Shown here in pieces: positions 10,104-17,754 of a stretch of 45,631 nucleotides of DNA (its first letter is position 1; each line of letters starts with the position of its first letter). Where the stretch lies: positions 1-45,631 of the forward strand of contig CAMZDX010000003.1 of the NCBI GenBank assembly GCA_947305505.1. The letters are read 5' to 3'. The notes beneath the pieces were generated by a model. That model did no database searches. It was not told where the DNA came from and saw only the letters and a program-made list of their open reading frames with translations. A program made the position numbers and the translations under genes. The stretch comes from an uncultured bacterium. Lineage in GTDB: Bacteria > UBP6 > UBA1177.

Positions 10104-10420
10104 ATACTATAAAAAAATGGATAGCTTGCCCTTTTTATATTTTGGGTGAAATAGTTTATCTGTTTTCTTTTGCTCTGATATGGTTGAATGCAGTAATGGG
10201 AAGCAGTTCATCCTATTATCGTGCAATAAAGGACAACTTTTGGGAATTGCTTCTTTTTCCACAATTGATCTTGATCGGTGGCTTTACAATTTTGTTTATT
10301 ATGTCGTTTTTTGTTGAAAACCTTAAAAGATTTGTAGTGGACTTCTATCTGTTCATAAGCTTTCACATAGCTTTGTTGGTAATTTCAATGCTTTTTATTC
10401 CTGCAATAGGTACACGATGA
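10094..10420 (+). CDS. Small multi-pass membrane protein, candidate immunity partner of RHS3
   Basis: ATG overlaps the RHS3 stop (ccATGGGAATAA) with upstream GGAGGTGG; hydrophobic segments (ILGEIVYLFSFALIWL, LLFPQLILIGGFTILFIMSFF, ALLVISMLFI). Confidence 0.65.
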   Translation: MGINTIKKWIACPFYILGEIVYLFSFALIWLNAVMGSSSSYYRAIKDNFWELLLFPQLILIGGFTILFIMSFFVENLKRFVVDFYLFISFHIALLVISMLFIPAIGTR

Positions 10421-10710
10421 TGAGGATTGACAAAGACAATTATTTTAAAATCTATTTAAAAATTATCAGGATTTGTGCTGTTCTTTTCCCATTTCTGTCA
10501 TGGTTTGTTATGGAGTATGTCGCTGTCTGGATATTTTTCTTTGTTATTGAACTCTTTTTTGTTCCAACGCTGTTTGTAGATGAGCTGGAAGAATACAGAT
10601 GGGAAATCGCTAAAAAAGCAGTTGTCCATATTTTTATTGCTTTCGGTCTCTACTTGTTATTTGCACTTATTCTGGTTGGGATGATTGAACTGGGAATTGT
10701 AAGTGTGTGA
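10417..10710 (+). CDS. Small membrane protein, translationally coupled to the preceding gene
   Basis: ATGATGA overlap with the preceding stop; hydrophobic segments (AVLFPFLSWFVMEYVAVWIFFFVIELFF, IFIAFGLYLLFALILVGMI). Confidence 0.6.
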   Translation: MMRIDKDNYFKIYLKIIRICAVLFPFLSWFVMEYVAVWIFFFVIELFFVPTLFVDELEEYRWEIAKKAVVHIFIAFGLYLLFALILVGMIELGIVSV

Positions 10711-10735
10711 AATGGATTAAGGGAAAGGATGGTTT

Positions 10736-11032
10736 ATGACCAACATTTTGGCAAAAATACTTAAACGAGGTGAAAGCAAGCAACCGCCAGTTTTCGTTGA
10801 TACCAGCACTGGTCCAAACGGAGCAATAATGATTTATCGAAACCCATATTATGTGAACAAAGACCCGTTGAAAACCATCTTTTTTGATGGCAATGACGGG
10901 GCGGGCAAACCCATGATTTATCGAAATCCTCATGTTCCAGCAAATGCAGAATATGGCTACGATTCAACCACCTACGAAAAGTGGCAACAATCAGGATTCC
11001 CGCAAACGAATGTAGATCCTTATTGGTATTAG
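10736..11032 (+). CDS. Orphan copy of the RHS C-terminal tail (no core, no toxin)
   Basis: MTNILAKILKRGESKQPPVFVDTSTGPNGAIMIYRNPYYVNKDPLKTIFF matches the RHS3 tail; ...AEYGYDSTTYEKWQQSGFPQTNVDPYWY matches the RHS1 tail. Confidence 0.75.
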   Translation: MTNILAKILKRGESKQPPVFVDTSTGPNGAIMIYRNPYYVNKDPLKTIFFDGNDGAGKPMIYRNPHVPANAEYGYDSTTYEKWQQSGFPQTNVDPYWY

Positions 11033-11044
11033 TAGGAGGTTAAA

Positions 11045-12388
11045 ATGAACAACATAATATTTTCAACAATTTTTCTTTTTTCTTTCTGCGTTTTCGGCAA
11101 TGCCGAGCCGATTGACATCGTTTCTTCTCTGAAGTCAACTGGCAATTTGGTTGCATTGGAAAAAACAGATATCGAAATCAAAAAGGAGAGCCTTTTTATC
11201 GAAATAAACGGTGTTTCTGCTGATATCGAAGTCAATTACACATATTTCAACAAAGGAAAAAACGAAATCATAGATTTGGCATTTCCGATTGATTATGAAG
11301 TGCATGGTTTCGATGACAGACAGGATCCCTTATTGATAGACATACCGCACTTCTCGATATCTGTGAACGGCGAAAACACCGATCCTGAACATACAATAGA
11401 AAAGATTTACAGCTGTGACGACGCTGACGGGAAATCCTGCCGTATCAAATTTGAAAACGAATACGGTTTGCAGGGTGCGTTTGTGAAAAGATGGTATGTC
11501 ACCAAAATTCAATTTCCACAAAATCGCGAAACCAAAGTTTTGATTAAATACAGTGTTAATGCGTTTGCTCATCACTATATCTACAGCAGCAGCCCTATTC
11601 CAAGGCTGGAAAACCGAAAACTGCAGTATGATTTTTCACCTGCGCAGTATTTCGGAATGGGAAAAGCAGACGAAATGGAAATAGTGATTGATACTCAGAA
11701 AGTTGCTTCTGTGGGAGGAAAGATTGTTAAAATTTCTCCTTTGATTTTCAAAGAAAAGGACAAAATCTATAGATATGCCGGGAAGAATTTCGATTTCAGA
11801 AAGAATCCGTCGCTTTCAGTTGAATATGACATTAAAAATTTTGAAATGTTTGAATATTTTCAAGAACATAAACAAACTAAATATCATGCCGTCAAGCTTG
11901 AAGCTTCTTCATCTGTTCCAGGTTACGAAGCAAAGAATCTTTTTGATAACAATCCTGCGACAGCGTGGTGTTTTAAAAGAAGTGAAAAAGAGGAATTTGT
12001 CGAGATTACATTTGATGATCCATATCACAAACCGGCGATATTTTATATTTCGGTAATGAACGGCTATCTTAAAGATAAAACGACTTATAACTCCAACGGC
12101 AAAGTAAAAGAATTCGATATCACGACTGTCTGCGACAAGCCGTATGCCTGTGAGGCCTGCAAAAAAAGTGCTGACAGACTGAAAAAAGATCTGTCAAAAA
12201 ATCTAGAGCCTAAAATTCCCGTTTGGAATGAACGTTTTAAAACGGATGTTTTCGGCGAAACCAATACTCCGATACTGGAGGAATGCTATATTGAGACAGG
12301 TGGCTGCAAAATAAAAATCATAATAAAGTCAACTGTCAAAGGTGAAAAATCTGACGATGTCTGTATTTCGGAAATGTTTTTGATGTAA
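11045..12388 (+). CDS. Secreted protein with C-terminal NADase-type glycan-binding/discoidin-like domain, candidate orphan immunity gene
   Basis: Signal peptide MNNIIFSTIFLFSFCVFGNAEP; LFDNNPATAWCF...VEITFDDPY...ISVMNGYLKDKTTYNSNGKVKEF; AGGAGGT SD right after the tail ORF. Confidence 0.6.
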   Translation: MNNIIFSTIFLFSFCVFGNAEPIDIVSSLKSTGNLVALEKTDIEIKKESLFIEINGVSADIEVNYTYFNKGKNEIIDLAFPIDYEVHGFDDRQDPLLIDIPHFSISVNGENTDPEHTIEKIYSCDDADGKSCRIKFENEYGLQGAFVKRWYVTKIQFPQNRETKVLIKYSVNAFAHHYIYSSSPIPRLENRKLQYDFSPAQYFGMGKADEMEIVIDTQKVASVGGKIVKISPLIFKEKDKIYRYAGKNFDFRKNPSLSVEYDIKNFEMFEYFQEHKQTKYHAVKLEASSSVPGYEAKNLFDNNPATAWCFKRSEKEEFVEITFDDPYHKPAIFYISVMNGYLKDKTTYNSNGKVKEFDITTVCDKPYACEACKKSADRLKKDLSKNLEPKIPVWNERFKTDVFGETNTPILEECYIETGGCKIKIIIKSTVKGEKSDDVCISEMFLM

Positions 12389-12406
12389 AAATATGGAAAA
12401 CACTCA

Positions 12407-12499
12407 ATGAGTATAAGTTTTTCAAAAGATCCCTTCGGCAATATCAAATCCGAAACCTTTGATTCAGGCACAGACAGACACATCGCAGTTGAAGTATAA
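12407..12499 (+). pseudogene. 30-codon RHS remnant formed from three separate core segments
   Basis: MSISFSKDPFGNIKSETFDSGTDRHIAVEV*. It matches the RHS2 start (ACTCAATG..AFTRDAFG), the SFGNIKSETFDSGT block, and RHS1 SGTDKHIAIEV. Confidence 0.8.
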
Positions 12500-12576
12500 T
12501 GGTACAAAAAAACTGGACAAAAAATTTCTCAAAAAGTGTTTTGTGTTCTTAAAAAGCATATCAGTTTAGGCATTTC

Positions 12577-12604
12577 TTGACTTTGACCCTTTAAACAATA
12601 TACT
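12577..12604 (+). promoter_or_regulatory. Sigma70-like promoter for tRNA-Gly
   Basis: TTGACT, 16-nt spacer, TATACT; ends 12 nt before the tRNA 5' end. Confidence 0.65.
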
Positions 12605-12616
12605 TCTGCGGCTTTT

Positions 12617-12692
12617 GCGGGCGTAACTCAGTTGGTAGAGTGTCGGCTTCCCAAGCCGGATGTCGCGGGTCCGAGTCCCGTCGCCCGCTCCA
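12617..12692 (+). tRNA. tRNA-Gly(CCC), with encoded CCA
   Basis: Acceptor stem GCGGGCG/CGCCCGC, anticodon loop TTCCCAA with paired 5-bp stem, T-arm GTCCGAGTC, terminal CCA at 12690-12692. Confidence 0.93.
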
Positions 12693-12712
12693 TTTTTTAA
12701 GATGGTGTAGCC

Positions 12713-15700
12713 GTGAAGATAAAGAATATTCTCGCTTCCTTATTTTTCCTTTTTATATGTTTTATCTTTTTGATAAAATTTGTCTTTTACCCGGTGTCAT
12801 CGTCAATTCTGCAGCAGCAGTTCGGCATTTTTTATGATTTTGAATCCCCGCATCTCGCTCTTGACGGCACATTTTCTGTTAAAAACCTCGTTTTTTCGTA
12901 TCAGGATATGCTGAATGCTAAAAGCGGAACTGTGTCTTTCAGCATAGGCAAAAAGTTCTCGGGTTTGTTCAAGAACCATATAACGGTCAGATCGTTTGAG
13001 ATGATTGATACAAAAATTTCAATCGACACGAAACTTTTCGCTCAGGATCCTGAAAATACGGAAGATTTTGAACTTCCTGACAAAATCCCGTTTTTTCCGC
13101 TTGAAGAAATAAATATAAAAAATCTCGATTTCACGGTTCAAGACGGTGAAAAAACCGTTTTCAGCACAAAAAAAGTCTCTCTTGCAGGCAACGAGCTTTA
13201 CCGTCTCGATATGCCAGACATTTTCATTGCATCAAATTCGGTGATGAAAAAGGATCTTTCACTAGGAGTGACTTTCGATTTTACAGCGGAAGATAAAAAC
13301 TACGCCCTTAATTCGCTTGAAGTCAATTCGGAACTTTTTTCGATAAGTGCGGAACAGCCGCAGGAAAATCAGGAACTTTTCGGAGGAACGCTTGCTGTTA
13401 AACTCAATGAGCTGGGCGAGATGTTCGACATAAATCTTTCGGGTGAGTTTTTCCTTGATTTCACTATGGAAAATCTCGCCACATACATCCCGAGACTGAT
13501 GAAAAGCAAGACTTACAAAGGGCTGCCGCCGGAGCCGCAGAATGCAGGCAAACTCAACCTTGACGTTCTGAACGCGCTGCCTGAAACAGACCTTCTGATT
13601 TCGATTTCGGACCTCGATATCGAAGGTTTCAAACCGTGGGATATTCACGGAAAAATAAAGATGACCCCGACGAAAACATTCATCGAAAGGCTCAACTTCT
13701 TCCACAAAAACAAAGTCAATATCTCTGTTGACGGCGAATTTCCGTATGCCGCAAGGAACGTCAAAGGTGTTGTCCGCCTTTACGATTTCGACTTTGACAA
13801 CTGTCTCCGCCGAATGACGCAGACAGGTCTTGTCAACATGATCGCTTCCGGCACGGTTTCATACCGCTTCGATATCGACAAACTGCGCGCCGAGGACATG
13901 GAGGCGAACCTTGTCGTAACCGAATTCGACGTTATGAACAAAGAGCTTCTTGACCTTCCGCGCGATGTCTATGTCAACGGGCATCTGGCGATAGGAGCAG
14001 ACGGAGTCGACCTGAAAGACGCTGTCGCAAGGACCATAGACGAGTCTTCGCACGTCATTCTGAAAGGTTCTTACTACGGTTTCGCCGACACAATGAAGTT
14101 CCATATCCCGATAGTCAAAGGCTCTTATATTGATCTGGGAAAAGACATCAAGAAGATCGCGGGATTCAATGTCCGCGGCAAAGGTCCGATCGAAGTTCTC
14201 GTCACGAGTTTTTACACCAATCCGCTCATCACGAGCAATTTCAAAGGCAAGGCGTGCCACATGGCGGGTTTCAATTCCGAAATGTGCGATATAGACATCA
14301 ACCTTAAAGATTTTGTTTTCGATATCGTTATCAACGAGATAAAACAGAAGACAATTTCTTCAAAAGATTCAATAGTTACGATAGATTTCAACGATGACGA
14401 CTTTCCCGTTTATTTCAAAATCAACAAGGCTGAAGGCAGATTGTCGGATGCCTCGGCACTTTTCGGAGTAGATACTGAAGATTTTTCGGGAACAGCTTTT
14501 CTTCAGGCGGAAGGTCTTTTCAAAAACGGTCTTTCGAAACTGAGCGCACAGGCCAAAATCAAGGATTTCAGGAAAAAAGGGGAAAACGGCGGAATAAAAA
14601 TTGCCGATTCAGTTGAAGTCGATCTTTTTGAAAAAGATGCGGAAAATCTGGGCGGAAAAGGTGAAATCGTTTACGGAAGGAATTCCATAAAAGTCGATGC
14701 GGAACTGGCAAAAGCCGATCTGAACAGCAAAATCACAGCATATTTCGACTCGTTTTATCCCGAAGATTTCGATTTTTATGAAGATATAAAATTCGACAAG
14801 CCGACTTTGGATGTCAGACTTAACGGAATTCTTGCTTCGCCAGATGCAAGCGGTCGTCTCGATATTCCCAAACTCGAAGTTTACGGTGTAAAGACAGGCG
14901 ACTTCTTTGTCGAAGCGAAATATACTGCTGAAGATAAAATGTTTGCCGTGAACGGCGGATTCGGTAAAAATGTAGAATTCACTGTAGAAGTTCCAGATTT
15001 TGATAAAGAAAAACTCAAAGCCGATGCGTCAATCAACAATTTTGTCTACAAAAATGATGACTTATTGGTCAAACTTTCGCTTCTTGCCGAAATTCGGGGA
15101 GATAAAGTAAGCATCAATTTCAAAAATCTTAAGGCGAAAAAAGGCGAGATTTCCTCTCAGAATGTAAAACCGTTTGAAATTGCCGGGGATTTCACGAAAC
15201 TTTCTTTCACCGACAAGGCATATTTCGAAGGAGAAACAAACAATTTCTACCTTGAAGGAGGACTTGATCTCGAAAAATTTGATCCGTACATACACGCCAA
15301 CGGCATCTTTTTCATGAAAAATTTAGGAATAACGGAGACTTATCGCGCGAACAATATTGACGGAAAACTTTATTTCGATGTTTCTTATAAAAATTCGATT
15401 TTTAACGGCAAGCTGAACGTGGTTGATTTTTCTTACATTCTGCCTGATCCGAGGGTCGTTCTTAAAAATTTCAGCGGGACACTATTTGTCGAAAACAACA
15501 AGTGGACACTGGAGAATCTTTCGGGCAGCGCCGGAGACGGCAAACTTACTCTCAAAGGGCAGGGGAAGGGTATAAATCCGATCGAAAACGCTTCACTGAA
15601 TGTTTCGGCAGTAAATCTTACCGGAAAATATGCCGCAGTAGGTGACTTTGCTGTTTCTGCTGATATTGACCTGATTGCATTTTCGGAAGATCAGTTTTCC

Positions 15701-16573
15701 ATCAGCGGAGACGTTGAACTGAAAAATATAATTTACAATCAGCCTCTTTCTCTGGACAGTGATTTTATAAAAATGATTTCGAAACTCGGCAAAAAGAAGG
15801 CAAGTTCCCAGCTCGACAAGAGTAATCCTATAGATCTCAGTCTGAAAATAACCGGCAAAAACAACATAAAAATAAGGACAAACCTCATACAGTCGGATAT
15901 CTTTCTGGATCTGGTTCTCAGCGGAACTTCGCAAAAACCTGATATAGACGGAACGATTGTTCTTAAAAACGGAAAACTTGAGTACAAACAGAACGATTTC
16001 AGCGTGACCAGAGGAAACATCGTTTTTGACGGCAGCGGGATAAATCCGTATCTTGATCTCGAGTCGACACGCAGCGTTACGACGAAAATTCAGGACACGA
16101 ACAAGGATTTCCGCATAACGATGACGGCTACAGGTTATCCGATAGACGGCGAACTCAACATAACTTTCGACAGCACGCCTCAGCTCGACCAGGAACAGTT
16201 GCGCTCACTTCTGCTTTGGGGAAATATCGGAGACGAATTTTCAGGCGATCTGGCTATTGCAGCGGCGACCGACATAATGGGAATAACGACGGAAGTACGC
16301 AAAAACTTTAAACTTTCCAAGTTTGAACTCGTGCCGAAATATTCCGAACTCGATGAAAAGACGGTACTTAAACTTATTGCCGAAAAGGAGATTTACCGCA
16401 ATCTTTTCCTTATGTTGGAATCTAATCCTGCAGATACTACTGACCAGATAGTAGAACTGAAGTATAGAACAAAACTTCTGGAAGGAATTTTAGGCTGGAA
16501 AAACAAGGATATGCTCGAATCTAATTACGGCGGTATCGGATTCGATATCAAACTGGAATATATTTTTGAATAG
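12713..16573 (+). CDS. tamB: TamB-like translocation/assembly module protein (AsmA-like/DUF490 C-terminus)
   Basis: 1286 aa, N-terminal TM helix, beta-rich body, C-terminal ITFDSTPQLDQEQLRSLLLWG...LVPKYSEL typical of TamB; GTG start. Confidence 0.8.
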   Translation: MKIKNILASLFFLFICFIFLIKFVFYPVSSSILQQQFGIFYDFESPHLALDGTFSVKNLVFSYQDMLNAKSGTVSFSIGKKFSGLFKNHITVRSFEMIDTKISIDTKLFAQDPENTEDFELPDKIPFFPLEEINIKNLDFTVQDGEKTVFSTKKVSLAGNELYRLDMPDIFIASNSVMKKDLSLGVTFDFTAEDKNYALNSLEVNSELFSISAEQPQENQELFGGTLAVKLNELGEMFDINLSGEFFLDFTMENLATYIPRLMKSKTYKGLPPEPQNAGKLNLDVLNALPETDLLISISDLDIEGFKPWDIHGKIKMTPTKTFIERLNFFHKNKVNISVDGEFPYAARNVKGVVRLYDFDFDNCLRRMTQTGLVNMIASGTVSYRFDIDKLRAEDMEANLVVTEFDVMNKELLDLPRDVYVNGHLAIGADGVDLKDAVARTIDESSHVILKGSYYGFADTMKFHIPIVKGSYIDLGKDIKKIAGFNVRGKGPIEVLVTSFYTNPLITSNFKGKACHMAGFNSEMCDIDINLKDFVFDIVINEIKQKTISSKDSIVTIDFNDDDFPVYFKINKAEGRLSDASALFGVDTEDFSGTAFLQAEGLFKNGLSKLSAQAKIKDFRKKGENGGIKIADSVEVDLFEKDAENLGGKGEIVYGRNSIKVDAELAKADLNSKITAYFDSFYPEDFDFYEDIKFDKPTLDVRLNGILASPDASGRLDIPKLEVYGVKTGDFFVEAKYTAEDKMFAVNGGFGKNVEFTVEVPDFDKEKLKADASINNFVYKNDDLLVKLSLLAEIRGDKVSINFKNLKAKKGEISSQNVKPFEIAGDFTKLSFTDKAYFEGETNNFYLEGGLDLEKFDPYIHANGIFFMKNLGITETYRANNIDGKLYFDVSYKNSIFNGKLNVVDFSYILPDPRVVLKNFSGTLFVENNKWTLENLSGSAGDGKLTLKGQGKGINPIENASLNVSAVNLTGKYAAVGDFAVSADIDLIAFSEDQFSISGDVELKNIIYNQPLSLDSDFIKMISKLGKKKASSQLDKSNPIDLSLKITGKNNIKIRTNLIQSDIFLDLVLSGTSQKPDIDGTIVLKNGKLEYKQNDFSVTRGNIVFDGSGINPYLDLESTRSVTTKIQDTNKDFRITMTATGYPIDGELNITFDSTPQLDQEQLRSLLLWGNIGDEFSGDLAIAAATDIMGITTEVRKNFKLSKFELVPKYSELDEKTVLKLIAEKEIYRNLFLMLESNPADTTDQIVELKYRTKLLEGILGWKNKDMLESNYGGIGFDIKLEYIFE

Positions 16574-16580
16574 GTGTGAT

Positions 16581-17507
16581 ATGACTTTACTTACTGAAAT
16601 GTCGGAAGAAAAGCTCGATTCTCTTATAGAAAAAGCCGATGAACTTTTTAGAACAGGAAAGTGCTGCCCTATAAAGTGCGGAGCTAAAATGCCGCGTTTC
16701 TGCGGAGCAGTTGAAGACGGAATAAAAGTTGCGAGTTATGCGGTTCACGATGGTGAAGAACCTCCGGTAAGCGGTTGGAACGGAGCCGGAAATGTCTTCT
16801 TTTCGGGTTGCAGCGCAAAGTGCGTCTTCTGCCAGAACTGGCCTATAAGTCAGGAAAATAACGGGCGCGTTTATTCAATTGATGAATTTGCTGAAAACAT
16901 ATTGAAATTGTTGAATAAAAAGGTTCATAATATAAATCTTGTAACGAGCGACCACTATCTCGGGAAAGTGCTTCGAGCCTTCAAAAAAATCAGGAGCGGA
17001 ATCAAAGTTCCGATAGTTTACAACTGCAACGGCGCACAGACTGAAGAACTTTTTAAGATCATTCTTGAGGTAAGCGACATCTTCCTTTTCGATGTCAAAT
17101 ACGTCACGAACGAACCAGCTAAAGAGCTCTGTGCGATAAAACATTATGCCGATGTAGTCTTAAAATGTCTTGATATGCTTCTTGAAAAAAATATCCCGTG
17201 GGTCGAAAATGATCTCGGAATTTTGCAGAAAGGGCTCATAATCAGGCATCTCGTCCTTCCGAATTATATTGACAACTCACTGAAAACATTGGAAGTTTTA
17301 AATGAATATAAAAAGCGGGGCCTTAACTTTAAAATAGCGCTAATGAGCCAGTATTTTCCGGCTTACAAAGCGCTTGATAACCCGAAATTAAACCGTCAGC
17401 TTCACAAAGATGAATACGGTAAGGTTGCGGAACTTGCCGATAAGTACGGTTTTGACGGCTGGATTCAGGATCTTGAAGAGGAAATTAGCGATGAAACACA
17501 GAATTGA
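16581..17507 (+). CDS. Radical SAM protein, pyruvate-formate-lyase-activating-enzyme-like
   Basis: FFSGCSAKCVFCQNWPIS (CxxxCxxC cluster motif), KCGAKMPRFCGA Cys motif; ATG at 16581 has a better start context than 16566. Confidence 0.85.
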   Translation: MTLLTEMSEEKLDSLIEKADELFRTGKCCPIKCGAKMPRFCGAVEDGIKVASYAVHDGEEPPVSGWNGAGNVFFSGCSAKCVFCQNWPISQENNGRVYSIDEFAENILKLLNKKVHNINLVTSDHYLGKVLRAFKKIRSGIKVPIVYNCNGAQTEELFKIILEVSDIFLFDVKYVTNEPAKELCAIKHYADVVLKCLDMLLEKNIPWVENDLGILQKGLIIRHLVLPNYIDNSLKTLEVLNEYKKRGLNFKIALMSQYFPAYKALDNPKLNRQLHKDEYGKVAELADKYGFDGWIQDLEEEISDETQN

Positions 17508-17754
17508 AGTCAACTGCACGGAAGAGCAGTACGATAAAATAGTGAAAAAAGCTGATGAGCTCGATATGCCGCCGGAGGAATTCGCTCTTTTCACGATGCT
17601 CAACAGCCAGATAAAAGTGGTGATCGGGCAGGACCCGCTGTTAGCAAAAATAGAGCGTGCCGTAAACCTCCTGGATAGCGGCATGATTGATAGGAAAGAG
17701 TTTGATACCATTAAGGAAAGGCTTTTTTCGGAAATAAAGGATGAGAAAAATTAA
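17491..17754 (+). CDS. Small protein with SHOCT-like C-terminal segment
   Basis: MKHRIEVNCTEEQYDKIVKKADEL...LLDSGMIDRKEFDTIKERLFSEI; internal start preferred over 17410 because that would overlap the upstream gene. Confidence 0.6.
   Translation: MKHRIEVNCTEEQYDKIVKKADELDMPPEEFALFTMLNSQIKVVIGQDPLLAKIERAVNLLDSGMIDRKEFDTIKERLFSEIKDEKN

Noticed and set aside
12617-12692. tRNA-Gly as an integration site for the RHS array
   Set aside because: The array lies on the 5' side with an intact promoter between; no duplicated tRNA 3' end was found at the other side in this window.
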